The position numbers were made by a program, and so were the translations under genes. Below the pieces are notes generated by a model. That model worked only from the letters and a program-made list of their open reading frames with translations. It was not told the DNA's origin and ran no database searches. A stretch of DNA of 35,107 nt from a candidate division WOR-3 bacterium (GTDB taxonomy: Bacteria; Hydrothermota; Tepidihabitantia; Tepidihabitantales; DTDR01). The stretch is from NCBI GenBank assembly GCA_039801725.1, contig JBDRVE010000017.1, positions 1 to 35,107 on the forward strand, given 5' to 3'. The stretch's first letter is position 1. Every line of letters starts with the position of its first letter. Shown here piece after piece: positions 1-7,974 of the stretch.

Positions 1-179
1 CTCTTGGCTATTTTATTTATAAGGCAAAGAAAAATAATGAAAAGGAAAGGTTTTCGGATTTATTGTGGATACTTGCTGGTATTCATATTTATAATATGGC
101 TGACGCCTATATCTCTGCCCATTTCTATCGTTTTAAAGAGGAGACAAGATTAACTTTAAATATAAATTATGCTTACTAA
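1..179 (+). CDS. C-terminal end of a small membrane protein (DUF5683-like), 5' truncated
   Basis: An open frame enters from the left edge (codons in phase with position 3) and stops with TAA at 177-179. The visible 58 residues contain a charged stretch, then a hydrophobic segment with an N-M-A-D-A-Y-I-S-A-H-F run, and end in Tyr. That pattern resembles the end of DUF5683-type membrane proteins, in which a final helix ends in a D-A-Y/H-rich motif (family match from memory). The last 11 bases overlap the start of the bioY-like gene, so the two are probably translationally coupled. The start, length and function cannot be judged from this fragment. Confidence 0.55.
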   Translation, partial: LGYFIYKAKKNNEKERFSDLLWILAGIHIYNMADAYISAHFYRFKEETRLTLNINYAY

Positions 180-705
180 AAGTTTAACATTTGTTAAAGA
201 AGAAATAAAAGAGATAGTTCTTATTTTATTCTTTTCTTTGCTAACGGCTATTTCTTCCAAAATTAAAATTGAAATTGGTGTTGTGCCGATAACTTTTCAG
301 ACCTTTGCTGTTTTTCTTTCCGGTATTATTTTAGGTGGTAAAAGAGGTGCCTTATCCCAATTAACTTATTTAATTTTAGGTCTTTTGGGATTACCTCTTT
401 TTTCTCGCGGTGGCGGAATATATTATATTTTCTCACCAACCTTTGGCTACATTATCGGTTTTATCTTTGCTTCTTACATTAGTGGATTTATAAAAGAATA
501 TAAATTGAACCTTTTACTCTCTTTATTAGTTTTAATTTTTGCTAATATTACAATTTATATCTTTGGACTTTTATATCTTATAAACTTTATTCCTAAAGAG
601 AAATTATTAATGATAGGTCTATATCCCTTTATTATTGGTGACCTATATAAAATTTTCTTACTTCTTTTATTAAAAACCACCCTTCCGCAAGTCCATCTTG
701 AGTAA
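169..705 (+). CDS. bioY: BioY-family biotin transporter S component
   Basis: A 178-residue, very hydrophobic protein with about six membrane segments. It carries the BioY signature: V-P-I-T-F-Q-T-F-A-V near residue 40, then G-G-K-R-G-A-L-S and L-G-L-L-G-L-P-L-F, a G-G-G-I-Y-Y...P-T-F-G-Y-I-I-G-F loop, and a late P-F-I-I-G-D-L-Y-K motif. BioY is the substrate-binding membrane subunit of biotin ECF transporters; it works with an energizing module encoded elsewhere or, in some bacteria, alone. The length is normal for the family. The start overlaps the preceding gene by 11 bases. No biotin synthesis genes are nearby, which fits scavenging of biotin, though this window cannot prove auxotrophy. 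Confidence 0.9.
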   Translation: MLTKSLTFVKEEIKEIVLILFFSLLTAISSKIKIEIGVVPITFQTFAVFLSGIILGGKRGALSQLTYLILGLLGLPLFSRGGGIYYIFSPTFGYIIGFIFASYISGFIKEYKLNLLLSLLVLIFANITIYIFGLLYLINFIPKEKLLMIGLYPFIIGDLYKIFLLLLLKTTLPQVHLE

Positions 706-918
706 TTATTTATACTTTTTTTGTGCCAAAATATAAAGTAATAAATTTTTGTTTTTTATGAACTTACAATTAAGAGATTATTAAGAAAAGATAAAGGGAT
801 TGCGACAAAAATCATTACTGATTTTTAAATCTAAAAAGTTCAAAAATTTATGAAAATGCGACAGATTTATTGAATTCATCTTATTTTTTATTATTCTTTA
901 TTTTTAAAAGGAGGAATT
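706..918. other. Intergenic region with a hairpin and a repeated heptamer
   Basis: This 213-base AT-rich spacer separates bioY from the porin gene. It contains a perfect 8-bp stem with a 4-base loop at 807-826 (AAAAATCA-TTAC-TGATTTTT). It also has two copies of TGCGACA in direct orientation, at 801-807 and 857-863; the first touches the hairpin. No gene or tRNA is visible. The hairpin could be a weak terminator for bioY or part of a binding site; neither is certain. Confidence 0.4.
870..897 (+). promoter_or_regulatory. Possible promoter of the porin gene
   Basis: TTGAAT (870-875) and TATTCT (892-897) are separated by 16 bases. Transcription would begin near 904, giving a leader of about 15 bases that contains a good Shine-Dalgarno site (AAGGAGG, about 909-915). 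The -10 box matches consensus at only 4 of 6 bases. Confidence 0.4.
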
Positions 919-1890
919 ATGAGGATCTTGGTGCTTTCTTTCTTTTTGATTAATATTATTTTAGCCTTTAGTTTCCAACAGGAGGAATATAAATTATCTT
1001 TAAATTCTTTGCTTATTTTTAATTACGATTATGCCCAAAGAAAAATGGATAGTAAAATTATAAGCTCAAACTCTTTTTATTTTTCAAAAGTATACTTAGA
1101 TATTATAAATGAATATCAAAAATTCTTCCTTTTAAAATTTTCCTTAGATGTGAGTGATTTAGCAGGTAAACCTTCCTATGAGTTATCTATTGAAATAAAA
1201 CCCAAAAAAGAAATGAAAGTGATTTTAGGAAAATTTAAGCAACCTTTAGGTTACGAAATTTCTCTTTTGCCAAAAGAAAACTACCTTTTTGAACCATCTT
1301 TCATTTATTATTGGAAAGAGCCCTTTATTTATGATTTAGGGATTGGCTTTTTTTACATTTTTAATAATTTAGAAACAAATATTAATTTAGTAAACGGAAG
1401 CGGCAGACTATTCTATTGGGATAATAACGAATGGAAAAATGTTTCCGGAAGGATTTGTTATACACCTATTAAGGATTTATCATTGGGTGTGAATTTCTAT
1501 TATGGAAAAACTGGTTGGGGTAAAATAAAAGATCTATTGCCCTTCTTCTGGTTAGGTGGCGAATTGGTTTATTTGAAGTTTCCTAATATTTTTATTTTTG
1601 AATATCTTTTTGGTCAAGATAAAGATAAAGAATATAAAAAATATCAGAGGCAGGGTTTCTATTTTCTTTTTGGTCGCCAAATTGACAGACTTTTGCCGGT
1701 TATTCGTGTTGATTTTAAAAGAGAAAAAAAAGAGGTGAGAGAACTTCTAAAAGATATTGGCTTTACTTTTGGGTTAAATTATTTTTTAAAAGATGAAAAT
1801 TTGAAAATTGCTCCCAATTTTTGCTTTCACTCCTATAGCCGAACCGATTATTTGATAAAATTTGTTCTTCAATTTCAAGGATATATTTGA
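919..1890 (+). CDS. Porin-like outer-membrane beta-barrel protein (phosphate-selective porin O/P type)
   Basis: A 323-residue protein with a clear signal peptide (M-R-I-L-V-L-S-F-F-L-I... with likely cleavage around residues 17-20). After it come many alternating hydrophobic and aromatic strands typical of an outer-membrane barrel. The stretch K-V-I-L-G-K-F-K-Q-P-L-G-Y-E near residue 105, followed by a short loop and an F-Y-I-type strand, resembles the G-Q-F/K...P-F-G-L-E region of porin O/P proteins. ATG 919 is favoured by an AAAAGGAGGAATT site just before it. It appears monocistronic. The substrate cannot be read from sequence. It lacks the C-terminal Phe that many barrels carry, ending in G-Y-I. 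Confidence 0.65.
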   Translation: MRILVLSFFLINIILAFSFQQEEYKLSLNSLLIFNYDYAQRKMDSKIISSNSFYFSKVYLDIINEYQKFFLLKFSLDVSDLAGKPSYELSIEIKPKKEMKVILGKFKQPLGYEISLLPKENYLFEPSFIYYWKEPFIYDLGIGFFYIFNNLETNINLVNGSGRLFYWDNNEWKNVSGRICYTPIKDLSLGVNFYYGKTGWGKIKDLLPFFWLGGELVYLKFPNIFIFEYLFGQDKDKEYKKYQRQGFYFLFGRQIDRLLPVIRVDFKREKKEVRELLKDIGFTFGLNYFLKDENLKIAPNFCFHSYSRTDYLIKFVLQFQGYI

Positions 1891-1894
1891 TTTA

Positions 1895-1923
1895 TTGACA
1901 AAATAAAAATTTTTGTTTAAATT
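1895..1923 (+). promoter_or_regulatory. Promoter of the coiled-coil orphan gene
   Basis: A perfect -35 TTGACA (1895-1900), a 17-base spacer and TAAATT (1918-1923). The predicted start, near 1930, falls at the first base of the hairpin at 1930-1952. Confidence 0.65.
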
Positions 1924-1929
1924 TTTCTG

Positions 1930-1952
1930 TTCCTGTTGATTAAAAACAGGAA
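1930..1952 (+). promoter_or_regulatory. 5'-terminal mRNA hairpin just upstream of the Shine-Dalgarno site
   Basis: TTCCTGTT (1930-1937) and AACAGGAA (1945-1952) form a perfect 8-bp stem around a 7-base loop. The AAGGAGG site (1952-1958) begins at the last stem base. Because the predicted transcription start is at about 1930, the stem would sit at the extreme 5' end of the mRNA. It could stabilise the transcript, or be a protein or operator site. Confidence 0.55.
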
Positions 1953-1962
1953 AGGAGGAAAT

Positions 1963-2391
1963 ATGAACGTATCAAAAATAAAAACAATTAATGAAGCAAA
2001 TGGCAAAGTACTAATAGATATGGCAATTAAATTAGAATATTCTCCTGCTGAGGCGTTAGTTATTCAAGAGGCACTTAAAAATCTTCCCGAAATCATCGCT
2101 AATAATGAAACATTAGAAGTTATCACTAATGAGCGGGTCACCCAATTACATTTTAGTGTCGACACCGAAGAGGTCCCCGAAAACACAATCAGCCAATTAG
2201 TTAACTCTTGGTTGAATGAATTAAATCTCGCCTTAGAAGAAAAAAAGCATTTGTTGCCTCTGATGGATGAGATATTAAAATTGAGAAAAGAAATCAACGA
2301 AATAAGTAGAAGGATAAAAAATTTAGAAGGTGAGAATTCTTTAATTAAGGAGGCATTAATAAAGAAAAAGATTATCAAAGAAGAATTTTAA
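1963..2391 (+). CDS. Conserved-looking orphan with C-terminal coiled coil
   Basis: I do not recognise this 142-residue protein. The N-terminal part (about 1-80) is mixed alpha/beta and acidic, with no signal peptide or membrane segment. From about residue 85 there is heptad-rich helix (L-N-L-A-L-E-E-K-K-H-L-L, then L-K-L-R-K-E-I-N-E-I and I-K-N-L-E-G-E-N), predicting a coiled coil and oligomerization. A longer reading from TTG 1936 is possible, but ATG 1963 is chosen because a strong AAAGGAGG lies five bases upstream and the hairpin would otherwise be coding. It has its own promoter and is followed directly by the separate tolQ promoter, so it is probably monocistronic. Function unknown. Confidence 0.75.
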   Translation: MNVSKIKTINEANGKVLIDMAIKLEYSPAEALVIQEALKNLPEIIANNETLEVITNERVTQLHFSVDTEEVPENTISQLVNSWLNELNLALEEKKHLLPLMDEILKLRKEINEISRRIKNLEGENSLIKEALIKKKIIKEEF

Positions 2392-2404
2392 TTTTTCCCT
2401 TTAT

Positions 2405-2432
2405 TTGACTTATCCTTTAGAAGTTATATAAT
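2405..2432 (+). promoter_or_regulatory. Leaderless promoter of tolQ
   Basis: TTGACT (2405-2410), a 16-base spacer and a perfect TATAAT (2427-2432). Only six bases separate the -10 box from ATG 2439, so transcription should start at or within a base or two of the start codon. No Shine-Dalgarno sequence is present. Confidence 0.75.
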
Positions 2433-2438
2433 AATTAA

Positions 2439-3029
2439 ATGATAAATATTTTTTTAAATTTAGGTCTTTTTGCTAAAATTATTGTTATTATTCTTGTTCT
2501 TTTTTCCATCATCTCTTGGGGGATAATTTTTTCTAAATGGCGTCTTTTTAAAAAATTAAACAAGGAGAATGAAGGGATAAGAAGAAGGTTATATTATTTT
2601 AAAAATCTTGAGGATTTAAAGGGATATTATAATTTTAAACAAAAAAATTATTTCTCTTTATTAATTTCGGTTTTGGAAAGCGAGAAAAATGATTATCGAA
2701 TAAAAGAAGTGATTGATGATTTGGTTGATAAAGCTGGTAGAAGTTTGCCTTTTTTAGCCACTGCCAGTAGTGTCTCACCTTTTTTAGGTTTATTAGGAAC
2801 TGTTTGGGGAATTACCAAGGTTTTTTTTGATGTAAAAGATTTACCTATGATAACTTTACAAGCAATTGCACCAGGAATGGCAGATGCTTTGATTACCACT
2901 ATTGCCGGTCTTTTGGTTGCTATTCCGGCAGTAGTTGCTTATAATTATTTTATAATAAAATTAGAAGAATTTAGAAAAAATCTGGAAAAAATAGTGAACT
3001 ATTTAATAGAAATAAAAGAAAGAAAATGA
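2439..3029 (+). CDS. tolQ: TolQ/ExbB-family proton channel subunit
   Basis: A 196-residue inner-membrane protein with three membrane segments at about 10-31, 103-128 and 148-170. It has the family hallmarks L-A-T-A-S-S-V-S-P-F-L-G-L-L-G-T-V-W-G-I in the second segment and I-A-P-G-M-A-D-A-L-I-T-T-I-A-G-L-L-V-A-I-P in the third. With TolR it forms the proton-driven motor that energises the outer membrane through a TonB/TolA-type protein. It is slightly shorter than enterobacterial TolQ. First gene of a tolQ-tolR-tonB-dnaE unit. The start lies directly behind a -10 box, implying leaderless translation. ExbB is an alternative name; the sequence cannot settle it. Confidence 0.92.
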   Translation: MINIFLNLGLFAKIIVIILVLFSIISWGIIFSKWRLFKKLNKENEGIRRRLYYFKNLEDLKGYYNFKQKNYFSLLISVLESEKNDYRIKEVIDDLVDKAGRSLPFLATASSVSPFLGLLGTVWGITKVFFDVKDLPMITLQAIAPGMADALITTIAGLLVAIPAVVAYNYFIIKLEEFRKNLEKIVNYLIEIKERK

Positions 3030-3436
3030 GAAATGTTTATCAAAAATTAATTGCCTTTATCAATATTACCTCTCTGGCTGATATATCGATCACTTTAATG
3101 ATAATCTTTTTAATTGCTGGAATTACTGCTGCTTTTTCGCGAGCAGGTCTTTCGGTTAGATTGCCTCAAAGTGCTTATTTGCGACCACAAGTAAAGGAAG
3201 GAGTTTTAATAACAATTGATGAGCAAGGAAGAATATTTGTTGAAGAAGAGGAGGTGAATAAAAAAAATCTAATAAAAACAATTTATAAATATCTGGAAAA
3301 AAAGGAAAGTGACAAGATTTATCTACAGGCAGATAAAAATTTGCCCTATGGTCAAATTATTGAAATTTTAGGCGAAATCAAAAACGCTGGCATTACCGAT
3401 GTGGGACTTTTAGCAACCCAAATTAAAAAACGCTAA
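3026..3436 (+). CDS. tolR: TolR/ExbD-family biopolymer transport protein
   Basis: A 136-residue protein with one N-terminal membrane helix (about 18-36) and a periplasmic domain. The helix contains the conserved, proton-carrying aspartate (S-L-A-D-I-S-I-T-L-M-I-I-F, Asp19). It is followed by the usual L-P-Q-S turn and the V-L-I-T-I-D-E-Q-G-R-I-F-V-E strand pair of the ExbD/TolR fold. The start overlaps tolQ by four bases (ATGA), the classic coupling arrangement. The length matches the family. It partners TolQ in the stator of the proton motor. Confidence 0.92.
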   Translation: MRNVYQKLIAFINITSLADISITLMIIFLIAGITAAFSRAGLSVRLPQSAYLRPQVKEGVLITIDEQGRIFVEEEEVNKKNLIKTIYKYLEKKESDKIYLQADKNLPYGQIIEILGEIKNAGITDVGLLATQIKKR

Positions 3437-4024
3437 ATGAATGGTAATTTTAAAGGTTATTTTTACTCAATTATCCTTCATTTCTCTCTTTTGGCTATTT
3501 TCTCATTTTTGCCAATGTTAAAAAAAACAAAAAATATTGAATATCCAGTTGTTTTTGAAGTGAGTATCGCTCCCAAGATTAGCGAAGAAAATATCGAAAG
3601 AAAAAGTGATGTAGCTGTTCAAAAAGAAGGACTAAAAGAAATAAAGAAAGAAGAAAAGAAAGATACTTTAAAAGTAAAAACTAGTAGCAAAAAACAAGAG
3701 GTAATAAAATCACAGGGATTCAGTTTAAAAACCGAAGGCGGAGTTGTTTCTTCATTTTATTTAAACATTGTTCTCAATAGGATTGCTGAAAACTGGTATA
3801 ATCCTTATCAAAATACTAATTTAAATTTGAAAGCAATTATCTTTTTTAAAATTACTCGGGATGGAAGGATCGAAGAAGTAAAAATTGAAAAAAGTTCGGG
3901 AAAGGAGGATTTTGACGAATATTGTAGGCGGGCAGTTCTGTTAACAAAAAATTTACCGCCCTTGCCTGAGGAATTTCAGGCAGAAGCGTTGAAAATCCAT
4001 TTAGAATTTGAATATAAGCCTTAA
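3437..4024 (+). CDS. TonB/TolA-like energy transducer
   Basis: A 195-residue protein that starts on the base after the tolR stop. It has a single N-terminal membrane anchor (about residues 8-27). A Lys/Glu-rich periplasmic linker follows (about 45-95; many K-K-E-E repeats rather than the usual Pro repeats). The C-terminal domain (about 105-195) reads like TonB_C: W-Y-N-P-Y-Q, then K-I-T-R-D-G-R-I-E-E-V-K-I-E-K-S-S-G and A-V-L-L-T-K-N-L-P-P-L-P-E. It should span the periplasm and pass motor force to an outer-membrane partner. Whether it serves a TonB-dependent receptor or a Tol-Pal role is open: no TolB, Pal or receptor gene is seen here. Confidence 0.85.
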   Translation: MNGNFKGYFYSIILHFSLLAIFSFLPMLKKTKNIEYPVVFEVSIAPKISEENIERKSDVAVQKEGLKEIKKEEKKDTLKVKTSSKKQEVIKSQGFSLKTEGGVVSSFYLNIVLNRIAENWYNPYQNTNLNLKAIIFFKITRDGRIEEVKIEKSSGKEDFDEYCRRAVLLTKNLPPLPEEFQAEALKIHLEFEYKP

Positions 4025-4027
4025 ATT

Positions 4028-7000
4028 ATGGAATTTGTTCATCTTCATAATCATACTGAATACAGTTTATTAGATGGTGCTAATAAAATTGCTAATTTGA
4101 TTTTAAAAGCAAAGAAAGAAAACATGAAAGCCTTGGCAATTACTGACCACGGTAATCTTTTTGGTGCCATTGAATTTTATAATGAATGTTTAAAAGAAGG
4201 AATAAAACCAATAATTGGGATGGAGGCATATGTAGCGGTCGGTAGGCGCGACGAAAAGAAGCCCCATCCCACTATTCAGGAATCCAGTTTTCATCTTACT
4301 CTATTGGCATTAGATTTAGAAGGTTATCATAATCTTTTAAAATTAGCCTCTTATGCCTATTTGGAAGGGTTTTATTATAAACCCCGTGTGGATAAAGAAC
4401 TTTTAAACGAATATCATAAAGGGATAATTGCTCTTTCCGGTTGTCAAAAAGGAGAAATAAATTATTATTTAAGAATTGGTGATTACGAAAACGCCCAAAA
4501 AGCCCTTTTTGATTATTTAGATATTTTTGGCCGAGAATATTTCTTTTTGGAGATAATGAAAGTTGGTTTAGAAAATGAAGATAGAATAAATTCCCAAATT
4601 ATTAAATTAGCTCAAGATAATAAAGTAAATTTAGTAGCAACTAATGATTGTCATTACTTATCAAAAGAAGATTACTATGTTCACGATATTTTATTATGTA
4701 TCCAAACTAATAAGAAATTAACCGACCCTAAAAGATTAAAGTTTGAGTCTAAGGAACTCTATTTTAAATCAAAAGAAGAAATGATTAATATTTTTCAAGG
4801 AATAGAGGAGGCTTTAAAAAATACTTGGGAAATTGCCGAAAGAGTAACTCTTTATTTAGATACCTCTGGAAAAAACTTTCACTTGCCAAAATTTATTAAA
4901 CCAAAAGGTTTTGAAAGTAATTACCAATATTTAGATTATTTAGTAAAAGAAGGATTGAAAAATTTAAAAGAAAAAAATCCAGAAATTAAAAATAATTTTG
5001 ATAAATATCTTTCTCGGTTAGATTATGAACTTTCATTAATAGAAAAAATTGGTTTTACTGATTATTTCTTGATTGTTAAAGATATTATTGATTTTGCTAA
5101 AAAAGAAAATATTCCAGTTGGTCCCGGAAGAGGAAGTGCAGTCGGTAGTTTGGTTTTGTATGCTTTAGGAGTTACTAATATTGATCCATTAAAATACGGA
5201 TTGATGTTTGAAAGGTTCATTAATCCCGAAAGAGTTACAATGCCAGATATTGATATTGATTTTTCTGACGAAAAAAGAGATAAGGTGATAGATTATTTGA
5301 GAAAAAAATATGGTGAAGAAAACGTCGCCCAAATAATCACCTTTGGTCGGATGATGGCTAGAGGTGTAATTAGAGATGTTGGCCGGGTGATGGGAATTCC
5401 TTTAGAGGAAGTTGATACGATTGCTAAAACCTTGCCAGCTAATGTGGAATTAACTGAAGCCTATGAGAGGATACCGGAATTTAGGGAGTTGATTAATAGC
5501 AAAGAGATATATAAAAAACTTTATGAAACTGCTTTGAAATTGGAAGGGGTGGCTCGCCACGCTTCTATCCACGCTTCCGGGATTGTCATCGCTCCGGGAA
5601 GGTTAATTGATTATGTGCCTTTATATAAATCTACTGATGGCGATATCTGTACTCAATATGATATGGATTCTTTGGCAGCGGTGGGTCTTTTAAAGATGGA
5701 TATATTAGGTTTAAAAACTTTGAGGGTGATTGAAGAGACCTATCAATTGGTAGAAAAAAATGGTAAAAAGATCGAAAGAGAAGTTTCTTTGGACGATAAA
5801 AAAACTTATCAGCTTTTAAGCGAAGGAAGGACTTTGGGAATATTTCAATTAGAAAGTATGGGTATGAGAGAGATTTTAAAAAAGATCAACCCAGAAAAAA
5901 TCGAAGATCTAATAGCAGTTTTGGCACTTTATCGACCAGGACCCCTTTTGAGCGGCGATGTGGATAGATTTATCAAAAGAAAAAAAGGGAAAGAAGAGGT
6001 TACCTATCCACATCCTTTATTAGAAGATATATTAAAAGAGACCTACGGAATGATTCTTTATCAAGAACAGGTGATGCAAATTGCTGCGAAGATTGCTGAT
6101 TTTACTTTGGGAGAAGCTGATATTTTACGAAGGGCAATGGGCAAAAAAATTCCCGAGTTAATGGCTGAGATGAAAGAGAGATTTGTTTTAAAAGCAAAGA
6201 GTAAAGGAATAAGTGAAGAAGAAGCCTCTCAAATTTTTGAATTACTTATTCCTTTTGCTGGTTACGGTTTTAATAAATCCCACGCGGCAGGCTATGCCTA
6301 TTTAAGTTATCTTACTGCTTATTTGAAAGCCAATTATCCAAAGGAATTTCTTTGTGCTACATTGACTAGCGAAATAAATACACCAGAAAAAATTGAAGAG
6401 ATTATTAAAGAGGCGAAGTCTCTGGGGATAGAAATCCTTCCGCCGGATATTAACAAAAGTTATTATGAATTTGTTATTGAAAAAGAGGGTATTCGTTATG
6501 GTTTGGGAGCATTAAAGGGAATTGGCAAAAGTTTTTGTGATGCCTTGGTGAAAGAAAGAAAAAGAAAAGAATTCACTTCTTTTGAAGATTTTATTATGCG
6601 AACAAAACCCTTTGGCAATAAAAAAGCCTACGAAGTTTTAATTAAAGCCGGTTGCTTTGACTGTTTTAATATAAAAAGAGAAATCTTATTAGCTCGGTTA
6701 CCTGAATATCAAAGAGGAAGTAAAGAGGCGGTTGGTGTTTTACAATTTTCCTTATTTGAAGAAGATAAAAAGAAAAAAATAAAAGAAAAAAGGGAAATAA
6801 AAGAAAAACCAAATTTTGAATATGAAAAAGAAGTGTTTGGGTTTTATTTTTCTTACCATCCTTTAAGGGAATACCAAGAACTCTATCAAGCCCTTGCTTT
6901 AAAGAATTTTGATGAGTTAGAATATTTAGATAAAAATGAAGAGTATCTTTTCTTAGGAGTGCTTACTGAACGGAAAACAAAATATGATAAAAATGGCAAA

Positions 7001-7423
7001 AATTTTGCTGTTATAAGTTTAGAAGATTTAAATAGAAAAATAACAGGTTTTCTTTTTAACGAAGTTTACGAAGGAAAGTATAAAAGTTTAAAAAAAGAAG
7101 AAGTTTATATAATTAAAGGTCGATTAAAAAGCAATAAGGATCTAAGTATTGTTGTGAAAGATATCTATCCGATAGAAAAATTATGGGAGAGAATTAAAAG
7201 AATAAATATTGAAGTGAAAGAGAATGCTGAATTAAAAAATTTGCCTATTTTAAGAGATATTCTTTTAGAATATCCGGGAGAAGCAGAAGTGATAATTGCT
7301 TATTACGAAGAAGGTAAAAGGAAGATAGGCAGGCTCACCAATTTGAAAATCAAACCAAATATGGAACTTCTTAAAAGATTAAAAGAGATAGCGATAATAA
7401 AAGATGTAAGATTTCTTTTTTAA
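4028..7423 (+). CDS. dnaE: DNA polymerase III alpha subunit
   Basis: A 1131-residue replicative polymerase, close to the usual DnaE length. The N-terminal PHP domain begins V-H-L-H-N-H-T-E-Y-S-L-L-D-G-A with metal-binding His residues. The polymerase core has G-P-G-R-G-S-A-V-G-S and the catalytic P-D-I-D-I-D-F at residues 406-412. Y-G-F-N-K-S-H-A-A-G-Y-A-Y follows near residue 755. The C-terminal part has a helix-hairpin-helix-like region and an OB-type domain (Y-L-F-L-G-V-L-T-E-R-K-T-K-Y-D-K-N-G). It lies three bases after the tonB-like gene with no Shine-Dalgarno site, so it is probably co-transcribed with the Tol motor genes. It is DnaE rather than PolC: no internal exonuclease domain is seen. 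Confidence 0.97.
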   Translation: MEFVHLHNHTEYSLLDGANKIANLILKAKKENMKALAITDHGNLFGAIEFYNECLKEGIKPIIGMEAYVAVGRRDEKKPHPTIQESSFHLTLLALDLEGYHNLLKLASYAYLEGFYYKPRVDKELLNEYHKGIIALSGCQKGEINYYLRIGDYENAQKALFDYLDIFGREYFFLEIMKVGLENEDRINSQIIKLAQDNKVNLVATNDCHYLSKEDYYVHDILLCIQTNKKLTDPKRLKFESKELYFKSKEEMINIFQGIEEALKNTWEIAERVTLYLDTSGKNFHLPKFIKPKGFESNYQYLDYLVKEGLKNLKEKNPEIKNNFDKYLSRLDYELSLIEKIGFTDYFLIVKDIIDFAKKENIPVGPGRGSAVGSLVLYALGVTNIDPLKYGLMFERFINPERVTMPDIDIDFSDEKRDKVIDYLRKKYGEENVAQIITFGRMMARGVIRDVGRVMGIPLEEVDTIAKTLPANVELTEAYERIPEFRELINSKEIYKKLYETALKLEGVARHASIHASGIVIAPGRLIDYVPLYKSTDGDICTQYDMDSLAAVGLLKMDILGLKTLRVIEETYQLVEKNGKKIEREVSLDDKKTYQLLSEGRTLGIFQLESMGMREILKKINPEKIEDLIAVLALYRPGPLLSGDVDRFIKRKKGKEEVTYPHPLLEDILKETYGMILYQEQVMQIAAKIADFTLGEADILRRAMGKKIPELMAEMKERFVLKAKSKGISEEEASQIFELLIPFAGYGFNKSHAAGYAYLSYLTAYLKANYPKEFLCATLTSEINTPEKIEEIIKEAKSLGIEILPPDINKSYYEFVIEKEGIRYGLGALKGIGKSFCDALVKERKRKEFTSFEDFIMRTKPFGNKKAYEVLIKAGCFDCFNIKREILLARLPEYQRGSKEAVGVLQFSLFEEDKKKKIKEKREIKEKPNFEYEKEVFGFYFSYHPLREYQELYQALALKNFDELEYLDKNEEYLFLGVLTERKTKYDKNGKNFAVISLEDLNRKITGFLFNEVYEGKYKSLKKEEVYIIKGRLKSNKDLSIVVKDIYPIEKLWERIKRINIEVKENAELKNLPILRDILLEYPGEAEVIIAYYEEGKRKIGRLTNLKIKPNMELLKRLKEIAIIKDVRFLF

Positions 7424-7525
7424 ATAATCGGTCTTAAGCTCTGAGAGTAACAACTTTATGCTAATATTTTGATTTTTCGATAATTAGATTTTAAAAAATT
7501 TTAAATCAAAACATTAATTTTCCCC

Positions 7526-7554
7526 TTGACAAAAAGGTAATTTTTGACTATATT
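7526..7554 (+). promoter_or_regulatory. Promoter of the speD-bpsA unit
   Basis: A perfect TTGACA (7526-7531), a 17-base spacer and TATATT (7549-7554). Transcription should begin near 7561, giving an mRNA leader of about 42 bases before ATG 7603. Confidence 0.7.
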
Positions 7555-7602
7555 TATATAGTTATGTAGATATAAAAGGTTAGGTAGTTATGGATAAGGA
7601 AG

Positions 7603-7974
7603 ATGGCCGACGTTTATACCAAACCAAAAAAGACGGTCCATATTGTGGCCGATCTTTATGGAATCGAGGAGGGACTTATTTCGCGCGTAAAGGAAGTAAA
7701 GAGGATTTTAAGAGGGGCAATAGAGAAAGCAAAATTATCAGTGGTTGGTTCCCGATTTTTTCAATTTAATCCTCACGGAGTGACAGGAATATTTTTATTA
7801 AAAGAATCTCATATCAGTATTCATACTTGGCCGGAATATGGCTATGCGGCGGTAGATATTTTTACTTGTAAAAATGATAAAAGCGCTTTTATCGCTTATA
7901 ATTATTTATTAGAAAAATTAAAACCAAAGAAAGTGAAAAAGAAGATAATGGTTAGAGAGGTATGGAAAAAATAA
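7603..7974 (+). CDS. speD: S-adenosylmethionine decarboxylase proenzyme
   Basis: A 123-residue class 1B bacterial/archaeal SpeD. The self-cleavage site is visible as L-L-K-E-S-H-I-S-I-H-T-W-P-E: cleavage between Glu68 and Ser69 creates the pyruvoyl cofactor. The proton-donor Cys is in V-D-I-F-T-C (Cys89). The product is decarboxylated AdoMet, the aminopropyl donor for polyamines. ATG 7603 gives the canonical length; an AAGGA lies only two bases upstream, unusually close. The 3' end overlaps the BpsA gene by 13 bases, tying donor synthesis to its use. Confidence 0.95.
   Translation: MADVYTKPKKTVHIVADLYGIEEGLISRVKEVKRILRGAIEKAKLSVVGSRFFQFNPHGVTGIFLLKESHISIHTWPEYGYAAVDIFTCKNDKSAFIAYNYLLEKLKPKKVKKKIMVREVWKK

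Noticed and set aside
1936-1962. TTG start for the coiled-coil orphan at 1936
   Set aside because: The codons lie in the leader hairpin and ribosome site; ATG 1963 follows AAGGAGG at normal spacing.
7487-7507. Imperfect AT palindrome after dnaE as an intrinsic terminator
   Set aside because: Only five outer base pairs, no GC content and no following T run.
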